Assembly: GCA_038380435.1 (NCBI GenBank)
Contig: JAWZYU010000028.1
Coordinates: 28,814,201 to 28,878,200 of the forward strand
DNA from: Ryuthela nishihirai
Taxonomy: Eukaryota > Arthropoda > Arachnida > Araneae > Heptathelidae
Direction: 5' to 3'
DNA: 64,000 bases
The notes under the pieces were generated by a model. That model had not been told where the DNA came from. It ran no database searches and was given only the letters and a program-made list of their open reading frames with translations. The position numbers and the translations under genes were made by a program. Below, in pieces: positions 45,662-58,736 of the stretch. Each line of letters starts with the position of its first letter. Position 1 is the stretch's first letter.

Positions 45662-46018
45662 AGAGGGGGGTTGCCTCAGTCTGGTGTGCTGGTTCATAAT
45701 CTGCAGTTCTTAAGTTCAAGTCCCAATTGTACCAGCTTTGATATTTATCTCTGCTAATCCCCACTCTGTCTTTGGTGAGAAGGGGGACACCAATGAGCTT
45801 GAAAAGGTCACTATCTATTGGATGGGACATTAAGCCTTGGCCTCAAGTGCAGGAAAGCCATACCCAGTGCACATTAAAGAACATTCTTAACAGAGGCTTC
45901 AGTCTGTCTCCTATCAGTTGTTCAGTGGGTCCCCTTGGGATCCTTTTGGGGTCCTTGTGATCTGGCCATTTAGCCCATTATGTGCAAAAAAGTACCATTC
46001 AAGAGGTAAAACAACCCA
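45662..46018 (+). mobile_element. SINE1, CpG-decayed
   Basis: Head, body and tail in plus orientation. Nearly every consensus CpG has become TG or CA (for example ATCGG to TTGG in the core), unlike copies in the first 40 kb. Confidence 0.85.
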
Positions 46019-46734
46019 ATGTACACCACTAGAAACAAATGGGTGCGAATGATATTTTCATTCAACAATGGGAATTGATTGAATCCTCTTGTGAGGGAGA
46101 AAAAAAAACCAACCTCCATACAATCCAGACTTTGCACCTTCCAACTACTGCCTTTCCCACTAAAATATTGAAAGACCAATTGAGAGACTTTACAAATGAG
46201 TTCATTCAGAAAGCCATGCATTGTTCGTTGTGATATGCTGAAACAGTTTTAAAATTTCTCCAAGCTCACTTCTGCCAGTATCACAATTGGTGATGAATCA
46301 CAGTTCATGCTACTGGCAAAAGATACTACATTTCTTTCAGAAAATCTCATTCAAAAGATACTCATTTTCTTCTACCAATATAATGTATCTTAATACATGA
46401 TACTGATAGAAGATAATGAGGATCTTCTGAATTCTTCATGTAGTTCTCATGAGTTCTCCATGTAGAGATACCTGGCAATGAGCTTGCATATCGCTTATTA
46501 TAATGGATGCAAAAGAGGTGCTTGAGAGTTAGAGGTACGTTACTAACTTCCCTCTCTCTCAGCTGATGAGTCAGTATCGTCTCACAGAGGGACTCCAGTT
46601 GTTCTTCTTTTAGGTACCTGGTAGGCCCTTCTCTCACTGCTCCTAACCTTGGAGACCTCCCCAGATCTGAGGAGACCTTCCTGCACGTCTCCAAGTTGAT
46701 GTCATCTACAACTCTACGTTTCACACTCTCAGTA
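46019..46734. other. CpG-poor stretch, possible upstream LINE sequence
   Basis: The right part (46500-46730) is less AT-rich and leads into the LINE fragment below, so it may be further decayed LINE coding sequence. The minus-strand frame at 46362-46724 is most likely its shadow. Confidence 0.4.
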
Positions 46735-47125
46735 GCCTAGTCCTAACTGTGCCACATGCAGCACACCTGAGACTGTATCTCACGTTCTGCTGAACTGCTC
46801 CCACTGCAATGCTGAAAGAGAAGCTTTGTTCTGGGAGTTTCATGCTATCGGAACCACTGATTTTCCATTACCTCCCGTCTCAGTGCCCACCAGAGCAAGA
46901 AGATGCAGAGAATGCACATGTGACTAATAACTGATTTCTTTCAGAACATTGACCTCTTCTGCAAGGTCTAATGTCTTATTTTATTTCCACTAATATAGTT
47001 AATAGATTTGTGAGATAGCAGAGTGGTAGTATCTTCTGCCTCTGCTATTTTGTCCTCCTGTTGTGACTGGTGTAAACAGCCCCTCATTGGAGGCTAATTT
47101 CACCATGATCTTACAACTCCTTGAA
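46735..47125 (+). pseudogene. LINE C-terminal and 3' end fragment
   Basis: Plus-strand peptide CATCSTPETVSHVLLNCSHC is the zinc-knuckle-like motif also seen at 8352, with a shared downstream EFHAIGTTD segment and 3' end (GGAGGCTAATTTCACCATGA). The same LINE family as 8352-8775, and probably not the RTE piece at 12505, although this cannot be settled here. Confidence 0.7.
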
Positions 47126-47261
47126 TCTTGAACAGAAATGAAATGACCTTTCTGGTGAAAAAACTGCCATTGGCAGCCATTTGTTCTGGAGACTACAAAA
47201 TTAGTGGTAGCAAATAACGAATTCTTTTGTCCTTTTTTCTGACATATATATATGGTAAACT

Positions 47262-47800
47262 CTTTAAAATCTGGCACCCTTGGGGACTAAGAGGTGCCAG
47301 ATTTTGGAGAGATATACCCATTGGTTGATTAATTTTTATTGATAAACTTTTCAATAAATATTAAGCACTAATAATTAAATTTGTTACATTGGTAAACATT
47401 TATTAATGATTAAAAGGCAGTGCTAGTAGTTACAAATGTAAATAACACTTCAATTTGCAAAATGCAAATAAATGACAATAAACAAAGTCGTAGCGAAGGT
47501 TGTCATGTACTGTAATGTGAATATTAAAAGCATATCTGGTACTCACTAGTTGAATTCACCCACTTGAGTTCACCTAGTTGTTTGTTGAGAAGCAGGAGAA
47601 TGATTAGAAGAACATTGAAATATAACAATATATTCAGTAACTGTTCTTTTCGTTCTTTATGTCATATAATGTTGGCAATCCCATATTGTATTCTTCTGTA
47701 AGCTTGATCCTTACTTCTCCACTTTCTACACCTTTTATAATTCTAATTTTTTAACTACGTTAAGTGTAACAGGCTTTCTCCTGTCATCTCTTTCGATCCT
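47262..47800 (-). pseudogene. Pogo/Tigger-like element, internally deleted
   Basis: Minus-strand sequence at about 47630-47800 encodes a CENP-B type HTH across one frameshift: a KPVTLNVVKKLEL piece, then KGVESGEVRIKLTEEYNMGL and PTLYDIKNEK. At 47266-47305 a perfect 13-base hairpin (AAAATCTGGCACC) matches the GGTGCCAGATTTTGG type of terminal repeat seen in pogo-like elements. The catalytic part is absent. The 102-codon frame at 47755-48063 overlaps its 5' side and is not recognised. Confidence 0.65.
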
Positions 47801-48129
47801 GTTTTTTTCAGCTCTTGTGATTGATGGATAGGAGAGAAATTTTGCAATACTACAAATAAAATAATAAGTGAATAGTTTGGTAATGGCTGATGACAACTGT
47901 TCACATCTGACAGCACCAATGCTTCATAGTGGTGAAAGCAGAAAATTCTTAAAGTCAAATGCAATAGTGCTGGATTGTAAAATAATGCTTTTTTAAATGT
48001 GCCAGAGTTAAACGAATTTACTTGAAAGTCTCGTAAATGCTCACATGACTTACTTACACCCATTGTATTAGTTATTCATTACAGTTAAATCATATTATGC
48101 TATGTTAAAAAAAACATTGCAATACCTAT

Positions 48130-48935
48130 GTTTAAAATTAAAATATTTTGTACTTTATTACAAAAAGTAATCAAACCCTTCCATGTTACGTGAATGGAAA
48201 GCCACATTCAGAGCTCAATTTTGAAAATACACTTTTTACAGCAAAATAACATTAGAGATAATTTGAAGATCTCATTCAAATGTCAATTTTGAACAATATT
48301 CACTTAATATTTAAAGACTTATTGGCACTGGAACATTTAACAGCAGATGCTATTGTCATTCTTCCTAAGCATTTTTCTCCCCAACTAATGAAAACTACAA
48401 AAAATGTTACCCAAATTTCAAATATCACATTTATGTTAGTGAACAATTTATTATAAACTGTGTTTCAACTTTTGAAGTAAATTTTCCTGAGTAAATAACA
48501 CAGTTAAATACTTCAGCTTACATAATTCTTTAAATATTAAATAAATATCACAAAAAATAGGCATTTAGACAGATTTCAGTAATATCTTCAATTTAAAATA
48601 AAAATAAATAAATACCCCCTCAAGCAGCTGCTTGCCACAGAGGTCTGACAGGAGCCTGTCAGTTTATATGCCAAAGTAAAAGATCTGAGAGGATGGCAGG
48701 ACCTCAGCAGAAAAACGACACACACATCCATGCCTTACCCGGGACTCGAACCTAGGTCCCGTAGATCAGTAGCCAAGCGTGCTAACCACTCGACCACGGG
48801 ACGGTTCAATTTACTCCAGTCATATTTCTTTTTTATAAAAAAACTAACTTTCAAAGTTAGGTAGCATTGAATGTTGCTTTCCATTTATATAACATGGGAG
48901 TGTCTATTAACTTTTTGAAATATAGTGTATATATA
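48130..48935. mobile_element. M3 element, second copy, split by SINE2
   Basis: CTTCCATGTTACGTGAATGG at the left and CCATTTATATAACATGGGAG at the right are the inverted ends. Interior landmarks (TTAACAGCAGATGCTATTGT, TTTATGTTAGTGAACAATTT) match 25041-25603. Confidence 0.75.
48603..48806 (-). mobile_element. SINE2, full length with TSD
   Basis: Near-consensus copy with intact box B GGTTCGAGTCCC and head CGTGGTCGAGTGGTTAGCAC. TTCAATTTA flanks it on both sides. It keeps its CpGs although its surroundings have lost theirs, so the insertion is young. Confidence 0.92.
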
Positions 48936-50283
48936 TATTTCCTCGATTCTAAAATGCACTATTTAACTTTTAATGTCTGTGAAATTGGGGTGCAACTTAC
49001 AATCAGTGGTATCTTAAAATCAAGAACATAAGGTAAAAATAATTCTTTTGTATAAATATACACATTTAGTATACCTTTTTCCCCAAAAAAAAAGCTATTA
49101 TTAAAAGGTGCATTTCAGAACTGAAGAAATATGGTAGAACATCGATAAATTGATCTTACCAAATTATGCTTTAGATAACTACATTAACCATTGGCTTATG
49201 AATATTTTTAAACATGTCCAGAATTACTATATCACGATGGGGGCTTTTGCCTAATATGTGTAAATTGCAATTTCGCCTGTTTTTCAATATTCAATTTCAC
49301 CTTTTTATCATATCATGCAATTTCACTTTTTTATAATATTTAAATACGCCTTAATATTTAATTACCCTATTATTTTATACTATTTAATTGCATTATAATG
49401 TTACCTACGCAGTCTCAGGAAACATTATTTGTATTATTTCAAAATTTCTTTCAGATAATATGCAATTTTAATCAATCATAACTAATTAATTTAATCAATA
49501 AATAATATCACAGAGTTACTTGTTGACTTTTAATGTCAATAAATCGATAAACAGTTTTTGTAGGGAAAAAATCCAGGTGCCAAAATCACAGGAAGAGTGA
49601 TAAGTCATATTAGTGGAGAAAAGATGGAGCCAACATTAATTCAGTGGTCTTAGAATATTCTGGCATGTTTCTGGAGAGACATGGGTTTGAATCCTGCATG
49701 TCAACACTTTTTTTCCACAAAAACCATTTATTAAAAAGTTGAATTTTTACATGTAATATGTTGAAATGATGAAGGGTTTCTTGCCATTTAATGTTTTTTT
49801 TGGTGAAGAACACCTAGAAACACTCAAGATAGTGGAGGGCAACAATACACTTCTCACATTGGAACTCGAATTATTTTCTTCTTGCTTTACACACTACACA
49901 GTCTCAGGAAACACTATTTTTTCTTTCTTCTTTTTGGGGGGAGTGGGAGTTGGGAGGTATGAATCTTGCAAAATGGATCCATTGTGTTCCCAATATTCCA
50001 GATTTTTATAATACAATTACAACTAACTCATAAAAACAATCCCTGTAAGCACCCCATGATAGCTTATCTTTCATTTGTGGAATGGTATCTGACATCTCAC
50101 ATCATTTGTTGACAGAGAGGAGGATATTAAAAAAAAATGACTACAGCTACTGGAATGTCTGAGATACGTCTGTGTATAAATGGGCTTCATTTACATGCCC
50201 ATCGAAGAGATGTCTATGTGAGCCAAAGGGTCAATCAATGTTCTTGGATATCGCCTCCGGGTGCTGTATTTGCAATCAGAGAT
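48936..50283. other. CpG-poor stretch with a tRNA-like relic
   Basis: At 49648-49705 CAGTGGTCTTAGAATATTCT and GGGTTTGAATCCTGCA form a tRNA-like head with box-B spacing, likely an old SINE of another family. No gene recognised. Confidence 0.45.
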
Positions 50284-50815
50284 TATTTTACCTCTGAGGG
50301 TGTATTTTTGTGCACATAATAGGCTAAATAGAAAAGTCACAAAATCTCAGAGTTGTGTTGGCACCCACTTTCTTTGTAAATGAAAAAAACCTCTCAATAG
50401 TCAATGGGAAATGAATGCATTGGACAGTTATTAGAAAGCAGATAGAAGCCTCCAATTAAGGCCATGCAGTTAAGCACTAGGCAGCATTTTTTTTTTTTGC
50501 ATAAATTGAATAATATCACCAGGTCACAAGTACCCCAATGGCTCAGAGAAAGTTGGGGGAAGGGGACCCACTGGACAGCTGTTAACCTCCCATCAAGGCC
50601 ATCCAGCGTGTTCTTTAGTATGCACTGCATATGAGGCTACAGTTTTACATCCTATCCGACAGACAACCGCCTTTCCAAGTCATTTGATATCCCCTTTCCA
50701 ACCAAGTGCAGAGTAGGGTTTCAGCAGATATAAATCCCAACACTGGTCCAGTGGGACTCAAACCTGGGAAATACTGATTATAAGGTCTGACACACTAACA
50801 ACTGGGCCAACCCCT
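50284..50815 (-). mobile_element. SINE1, old and interrupted
   Basis: Two tail-side segments (50284-50350 and 50505-50600) precede one body and head ending GGCCAACCCC, so one copy inserted into or next to another. Most CpGs are lost. Confidence 0.7.
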
Positions 50816-50832
50816 CCCCATATATTTCATGT

Positions 50833-50998
50833 TATGGCTCTCCTGACCATTGGATCAGAGCTAAACAGCCCAACCAACAGATCCTTTGCAAAGTCCATTA
50901 GTGTCTCCTTTCTCACTAAGGGCAGGTGGGTGCTTCTTAATGGTGCATAGTTGGGGTTTGAACTGGGGATATTAGCTAAGAACTGAGCCAACCCCCAT
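50833..50998 (-). mobile_element. SINE1 fragment
   Basis: TATGGCTCTCCTGACC, CCTTTGCAAAGTCCATTAGTG and a head ending AACTGAGCCAACCCCC: body and head of another decayed copy. Confidence 0.7.
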
Positions 50999-51671
50999 CC
51001 CAAATAGAAAGAGCATTACTGTGTTTAAACAATAAATATATAGATATTGTCTTACCACTATTAGGAAATTTAAATATTATACCCATGGAAACCCTAATTC
51101 AAAGTCTGCAAAACTTCTAAATCCACTAATTGGTCCACTAATCCAATATAGGTATATATATATTGGAAAAAAGAGATCAAAGATAAAGATCTAAATCTTG
51201 CTTTCCAATAATATTCCTTCCATAATTAAAATGTTACAAATTTGAAATGCCTAACAGTAGCAATTCCAATCATTAAATTTGTTCTATAATTTAATTAAAA
51301 CATTCATAAATTGTTTGATATAACAGCTATTATTTAATATTTTTAGAACACTTAATTATTTAACTGTTTTTAAAAATACCTGTAATGATTCTTTTAATTG
51401 ATATAATTTTTGAAAGTAACTTTTAATACAAGAGACATTAATGCTTTTTAAAGTGCAAAATCCATTGAAAATAGTTAATTACATTTCACTAGATTTTATA
51501 CTTTAATACTTATTTTCAGTTCTTTTTTCTTCTATAGAGTTTAACAAATTCAGTTATTTTAAAATAGTTATTTTCACCTAAAAACAGGCAACTGAGCATT
51601 AATTGTGGTAATAGGGATAACTATATTTTAGACATGTGCAAGTACTTGCACATAAAACAAAATTGACTTTT
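50999..51671. other. AT-rich, CpG-poor unique DNA
   Basis: Nothing recognised. Confidence 0.4.
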
Positions 51672-52450
51672 AAAATTAAATTAATATCTTTAATGCTCTA
51701 TGACATTGTTAAATGTTTTAAAGCATTTCAACAAAAATTCTATGCTACCCAGTATCAAAGGTAAAGAATGAGATTTTACATACTGTTAGAGGTGGGTAGT
51801 GAGAAGAACTTCAGAGATGAAAGTTGATAATGAGTGACAGGTTCATTTTACAAAGCTTTTGCTGGCAAGTGATGAGTCAGAGCAGGTTTGAAGGGAGAAG
51901 GTGCTGCAGTATGCTGACAAGTTGGTTGCTTACAAAGAAATTTTCTTCTGATTGAGGTTTCATGACTGCAGTAGTGTCAATAACAGCTAATGATACTTAT
52001 AGTAGCAAAAAGTGCTTAAAAACATTAAAATCCACGATGCACATTTTGCATCCTTACTTTGGATGCATCATCAGGTGACAAGTGAGAAGTTTAAGCCATT
52101 GCATTAGGAGCAGTATTTGTTGAGGGGGGAGAGGATGCAATAAAAAAAAACTGTTTGCCACCTAACAATGCACCAAAGGGCATGAAATGCATGTCGTGGA
52201 TTTTAACATTTTTAAGCACTCTATACTACCATAAGTTTCATTAGCTATCATTGATGCTACTGCAGTTGTGAAACCTTGAACAAAAGAAAATTTCTTTGTA
52301 AGCAATTAACTCATCAGCATACTGTATCAACTTCTATACTTCGAACCTCATTCATTACTTTTGATACTAGGTAGCATAGAATTTTTGTTGAAGTGCTTTA
52401 AAACATTTAACAGTGTCATAGAGATTAAAGATAATATTTTAATTTTAATT
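51672..52450. mobile_element. Foldback-type element, long inverted arms
   Basis: The left arm (51672-52050) and the right arm (52177-52450) are reverse complements along about 270 bases: TTTAATGCTCTATGACATTG pairs with the right end and AAATCCACGATGCAC with the inner right. The left arm carries an extra block of about 115 bases (51790-51905). The middle holds a G-run and a TGCATCC...GGATGCA mini-hairpin. Non-coding. Confidence 0.85.
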
Positions 52451-53461
52451 ACTGCACTGTGAAGATTTACTGTAAAACTGGTTTTGGAGTTCAAAACAGA
52501 AAATATCAATAAACAGATTTTTGAAATAATTGAAGTAATACAAAAATGCACATATTTAACCTTAATAGATAATGCAAGAATCAAATCGGACCTCAAATCT
52601 CTTATATTTTGTTATTGCTCCAGCAGATCATACCAGTTAAAGCTTTTTAAATTTTTCTGAATGCATAATGTTAATATTCATTATTACTATCAACTCTCAA
52701 GCATATCCACTATTACTTTTATTAATCACTGTTAAATATTGCTATTTAATCTGACAATATGTTTTTAATAAGTTCAATATTAAATCTCCAAATTCAATTG
52801 CAAATCTATCTGCATATATCAGCAATTCCAAACCTTGGGGTCATAGTTCCTATGGAATTTGGGATCAGATTTCAGAGGTTATGACCCACAGATAGAAGGT
52901 ATTAAGTCATGTTATTATAAAAGATTTTAATAATGCATAAAAATGAAATGCTGTTGATGAACTGTTCAGTAATACTGCAAAGAAATAAGGAAAAAAAAGT
53001 TTTCCAAAAAAGAAAATTGTAATTTATTCATTGTCGAATATACAGAATTTCATATTAATACTTTCTCATTAAATTTTGGTAATAAAATTTTAAATTTAAT
53101 TTTAAATGCAATCATCTGACACTTAAGTTTTATTAGCTCCAAAATTATGTTGATTTATATTTATCATTATATTTTAATTTCAGCCATTTCATGGTTGTTA
53201 AAAAAAAGTAGTGGCAATGAAAATAACTGGTGTATCCAGGATTAAGTGCACCTACAAGCAAGAAATAAGACTGCACTGCTATTCCCATTGTTTTGTCAGT
53301 TCAGTGACAGATACTGATGCTTAGCAAATTTGAATAACAAATATATCTAAAAAGCATATGCCAGTAATATAAGATTTTCAAAATAACTAAAGCAATATAA
53401 AACTGCAGATATTTAAGGAAATCCTAAATTATTTTTAATTCATATTTGTATAAAAAAAAAG
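52451..53461. other. AT-rich, CpG-poor unique DNA
   Basis: At 52835-52905 TTGGGGTCATAGTTCC and GGTTATGACCCACAG could be the ends of a small hAT relic. Nothing else seen. Confidence 0.4.
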
Positions 53462-53622
53462 AAATAAATAAATACCCCCTCAAGCAGCTGCTTGCCACAG
53501 AGGTCTGACAGGAACCTCTCAGTTTATACGCCATAGTAGAAGGCTGCGAGGATGGCAGGACCTCAGCAGAAAAATGATACTACATCCATGCCTTACCCGG
53601 GGCTCGAACCCAGGTCCCGTAC
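53462..53622 (-). mobile_element. SINE2, head-truncated
   Basis: Tail, body and box B (GGGTTCGAGCCCC) are present and retain CpGs; the copy stops just after GTACGGGACC, before box A. Confidence 0.88.
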
Positions 53623-53667
53623 AGCTATTTGTCTTGTATGGTTTAGTGTTAGATACATGTTGAAGTT

Positions 53668-53735
53668 TTAGGGTTGTATTGTTAACCTCTGAGTGGCACT
53701 TTTTTTTGCACACAATGGTCTAAAAGAGCAGTTAC
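53668..53735 (-). mobile_element. SINE1 tail fragment
   Basis: GGGTTGTATTGTTAACCTCT and TTTGCACACAATGGTCTAAA only: a strong 5' truncation. Confidence 0.8.
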
Positions 53736-55799
53736 ATTCAGCACTTCAGCAAAACAGTTTTCTTGAGCCCACAAAGAGGATTTGAAGTTATATCCAGAAA
53801 GAACAAAATGGCATTAAACAGGATTAAACTTTGATATATATTGCCAGCTGGTAAAATATTTTTATATATTAAATCAAATTTAAATTTTGAAATTCTTTTA
53901 TAATATTTTGTAGTGAATGAGTCTTCTAAAAAATGTCACCCAAGGAAACATTTTTATACATGTCAGGCCCCATGGGGTAACTGCCCCTTTTGCACCTATG
54001 GAGGATACTAGTATATTGGTCTTAGTTTCTATATTTTTCTATATTTTGTCTTTCCAGTTTCATTTTCCTTTTGTAAATCTAAACAGTTATTGAAAACCAC
54101 AAATCTAAATATTACTTAATTAATCAGTCAAAGAAACATCATATATTTTCAGAAATAAATCTCAAATGACTGGTTTTGAATGGGGATATATATCTACTTT
54201 TAGCAATACAAGGCCCACAGTCAAGATTATTTTCCAAAGGTGACCCAAATACCAAAACAGTTTTCAGGGTTATCAAATATATAGAAAATATTTTACAAAG
54301 AATGGAAATATTTACAGACAGACAGGCATTCTTACATGCACATTTTTGTTTAAAAACAAAATGACTAAATAAGACAAAACTGAATAATACTTAGTTTTCT
54401 TTAGTATTTTAGTATTACTTCACAAAACTTGACAAAAACAATGATTAATTTTAAAGCCAGTCGACTTTTATTGACACGATATCATCAAAATACTCTTTGT
54501 GGTGCAAACAATACTATTTTAAAGCATTTAATAAAATTTTAGACATAAAATACATTTTTTACTTTGTGGCATTTAAAAAATTCCATTAATGTTTAGACTC
54601 ATTTTAATAATATTTCTTAGTTCTATTGAGTCAGTGTTTCAAATATCGAAAATTTTTGCAGAAAGAGTTGCACAGCATTAAGATTAACATCATCACTACA
54701 AAAATGACCAGAGATACAATATCAGTACACTGATACCAGACATAGTAAATAAATCAGAATTTAAAGGTGATAAATCTTTTGTCTAAAAGAGGAAACAAAT
54801 AATTGGAGAAGTGACAATATTGGTAGGTCATTCCATACTCTTCCAACATAGCACACATAGGAGTGATGTTTTAATTTTCTAACAAAATATAAATCATTTC
54901 CATAAGGATGACTGACAACTCATGTTCTATTGACAATGATGAACATCAAAGCATTAATGTCATAATGGTTATTCTGTGAACGAGTTTACAACCAAGTTTT
55001 TCAGTCAAATATGAGTCTTCTATACTCCAACAAATATAACAAGTTTTTCAACCTTAATATCAAAATAATTTGTGTATTTTTATATAATTTGCAAGTAGTG
55101 AAAAGTTAATAAAGGAGGGCACAAGACTGTTCATAAATCTAATAAAATATGACAAAATGTAACAAATGAGAATTTAAATTGAGATGTGCCTTAAATTTTA
55201 GTAAAAATAAAATTGCTTTAAAAGTCAATTTTTCATAGACTACTATATTGTTAAGCTTCACAATTCAACAGATTTTTCAGATTTTTTTCACAGCTTGAAA
55301 TTATAAAAAATAATGATACAGTAATTTTCATGTATGATTGCAAAAAAAAAAATACTTTATTGAAGTCTGAAAAATTACAAAAAATCCTATGGACACATGG
55401 ATAAATGAAATTTTGGCTCTTTTAATAGGCAGTTGGTAACACTGCTAGTTTGGGACCCCATAAACACAATATCTAGTAACAATCAAAATAAACTCAAAGG
55501 CCAGAAAACTTATGAAATTAATATTTTTATTAGTTCTATTTAAAAGTTCTGAGCTTAGGCTATTATATCACAAAATTTTCAAATAAGAATATTTTTTTGT
55601 TTGCAACTAAAACTATTTCTTCATTCTTTAAACTGCTCAAGCACATAGTTATTTGGAAAGTTTATCTACTGCATGCAATTCAAAACTAATTTTACAACTT
55701 AGAATTATTTTATGAAAATATGATTTAATGAAAGAAAAATCATTTACTCTCTTTGGCTATCTTTATGCCTAGTTAGGATTCGTTATAAATATTATAACT
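53736..55799. other. AT-rich, CpG-poor unique DNA
   Basis: No exon or repeat recognised. Confidence 0.4.
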
Positions 55800-56230
55800 A
55801 CACTGCTGAAAACATTTAGGGAATTATATCCATATAAAGCAACATTTAAAGCTCCATAACTTTAAAAATATGCTTTTCATCCAAAAATGTCATCGAAAAT
55901 AAATTAAAATCACAATCAATTTTAATTTTAAATAATACTCATCCAGTAATAACAGTTTAAATATTTAACAGCAGCCTCACTTGTTCTGAAAATTTCCAAA
56001 ATTAATAAACTATTCAGAAAATGATATTATTTTTCACTTTAATTTTTCAAATTATCACTTATTAAGGTTGCAATTAAATGTTCCAGCTTTTATTACCTTT
56101 AAACACTGAACAAATATTGTTGAATATCAAGGTTCAGTAAGATCTGATTAAGATCTTTATCTCCAGTAGCAGTCTAAAAAATTTTATTTTAAAATTAAGG
56201 AGTTTCAAATATTGCCTTCCACTAACATGT
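55800..56230. mobile_element. M3 element, third and most diverged copy
   Basis: The interior order of landmarks (AAAATGTCATCGAAAATAAA, TAAATATTTAACAGCAGCCT, then an AAATGTTCCAGCTTTTATTA region) follows the other two copies; the ends are not clear. Confidence 0.5.
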
Positions 56231-57197
56231 ATCAACCAATATGTATAAAATAATGGTATAAGCATGGGAAAAAAGCAAACACCAGAAAGCATTTTTGCCA
56301 GTGCTCAAGTGGAATGGTTCATGTGTAAAAATTAGGCCAACAGACCAAAGTTTGAAAAAAAATTGTTCAATGCATACATAATGTAAAAAGATAGGGATTA
56401 GATATGTTGAAAAAAACTAGTATTACATCCAGCAATATCCTGCTCTACTTCAAGAACATATGTTTTCTAAGTAAAAAATACTATTGTTTTGTGTTTAATG
56501 ACTTATTTCTGGCACTCGTTTTAATACAATGCTTTGTAAGTAGCATGTCATGGTACACTGGTATGCTGTTACTAAATTCCTGGTATACCAAAATGCATTT
56601 TACTGTAAGCAGTAAACTTTAGAACAGTTTTTCATAATTCACACTAAGAGGCAAAGTGAAATATGGTGTTCTATGCAAATTAAAGGTTTCTTTGAGATAC
56701 AGAATACAGCCTCTTCTAAATAGCAACTTATTTCAATTTTATTGTCTGACCCCATTAAAAAAATGCAAACTTTAAAGTTTAGAATTTCACATCTGCTTTA
56801 AAAGGAATGTTAGAAATATTAATTTTGTGAGCTTGAACTTTAAAATTTACTAAAACATAATTTATTTTGCAATATATATATTTTCTATTGAACTAAAGGA
56901 TATTATACATATTAAAAAACAATAAATTATATGTGTGTGTGCTACAGTTAGATGTGTGTATATGTAGGTAAACATTCAATAAACATAAAAATGCCATCAA
57001 AAAAATAAAGAAAAATATTGAGAATATTGCTCTAATATATAAATGCATGACCACATGTAATGAGTCTCCAGCCCAATTAGAAATAATGGAAAAGATAACT
57101 TAGATCCTTTTATTTTTATTAAAAGCTATTTCTTCTTGTTGTTAACATAAGCTGAAATGTCAAAGAATAAATCTTGATAATCTCTATCCACTTAGAG
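56231..57197. other. AT-rich, CpG-poor unique DNA
   Basis: Nothing recognised beyond a short (GT)n near 56934. Confidence 0.4.
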
Positions 57198-57426
57198 CAG
57201 GGGTTCTCAACCTTTTATGCTTAATGTACCCCCTGGGAATGTGTATGTAACTGGCGTACCCCTTGTATAGATAAACTATAGCTATAGTGTAACAATGGTT
57301 ATTTTTACTTTGTTACTAAATCTAGCGACTTTTGAGCTCTCACGGTGTACCCCAAAATGTTTACCATGTTCCCCACGTTGAGAACCTCAAAACATTTTAC
57401 CACATACTCCACATTGAGAACCCCTA
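57198..57426. mobile_element. hAT-type MITE with TSD
   Basis: Ends CAGGGGTTCTCAACC and (inward from right) TAGGGGTTCTCAATG. Target copies ACTTAGAG (57190-57197) and CCTTAGAG (57427-57434) differ at one base. The terminal 45 bp or so is duplicated in tandem (57341-57425). Confidence 0.88.
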
Positions 57427-58736
57427 CCTTAGAGGAAGGTTTCAAGTATGTTATGTATGGTGATAGTTTCTTTTAATTATTACTATAAATTTACCCACAG
57501 CCTATAAATGACTGCATTCTTGACTAATACAATTTTTTATACTAATTTACTTTTTCCATCAAAATATTTCTCATTTAGAAAAATTAATAAAGAGGAAAGG
57601 ATATTAGGCAATAAGAGGTTTTTAAATTAAATGCAAAATATCATATTTTTTAAACTGATTTTTAAAATAAGTTCTCACTATTAATTAAATTTTTATGCAT
57701 GTAAAACATAATGTGACTGAAATTTTCATAAGAGGCAATTAGTATTTCTGTGTCTACCATTATGAATATTTCCTTTACATCTATTAGGTGGCAAAATTAT
57801 TTGCTTCTGAGAGATCAATAAAAGCAGGTTAAAATTATTTCAAACTTGTTTCCATTAAACTTTTAAAAACTAAATTGCATATTCCATATTATAAATATCA
57901 ACAAAACATACTGAAAAATGTGTAATTTTATTTTAAAGCTTTGATATACTACTGTTCATGAAATATGTTTTATTTGCAGTTTACAATGAAAACTGCACTA
58001 GGCCTGCCACAGACTTACTCTACTACAAATTTTAACAGTTAAATAATGTGACAACATCTTTCCTACATGGATATGCTCTATATACAATCAGTGCAATATA
58101 TGATCTATATGCTGATATGGCAAGAGTATTTGTTTTATGTGCACACCTCTTTAAAGAGTATCAAATGATTCTCAGTTGTGCCACAAATATACACACTGTA
58201 ATAAAACTCCAGCAACTTATATTCACATCCGGCAGTGGCTAACAAGACTCCAACAGTATAGAGCAAGTGTAAAAACAAATAATAAAACAGTCTGTACAGC
58301 ACTGCCTAAGTATTCCTAAACAGTCTAATCATTTGCCTATTATACATATTTCTTTATACAGTGTCTTTAACTCAAATGCATATATTTTCACATGCAGAAA
58401 TTACATGCAACTCAGAATTTAATGCAGGAAATCACTGCTTAAAGACAAAAAATAGCTAACTGTCAATACTATCATTTGTTTTCATAGCATTTAATGTATA
58501 TGCAAGCTTACTAAGTGGTGCTCTTCCTAGAATGACGCTTAACATCTGAAGACACAATATACATAAACAAGAGCATAACATTATACACAAACCTTTAGTA
58601 CATCAGTGCTAGTGTCTATTCACCTACAGCAAGATACAGTTAGAAGTAAACTGTGTACTACTGTGAACAAGGCATCAGTCTCATTGTGCAGGAACACTCG
58701 GACACACTTTTGCTAATATTTCATTGTCCAATGAAC
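57427..58736. other. Likely 3' UTR and flank of numb
   Basis: No open frame of note. On the minus strand the first AATAAA signals after the numb stop are at about 57969 and 57928, which would give a 3' UTR of roughly 0.77-0.81 kb. Other ends further on are possible. Confidence 0.45.
57969..57974 (-). promoter_or_regulatory. Candidate numb polyadenylation signal
   Basis: First AATAAA on the minus strand after the numb stop codon; another follows near 57928. Usage cannot be told from sequence. Confidence 0.35.
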
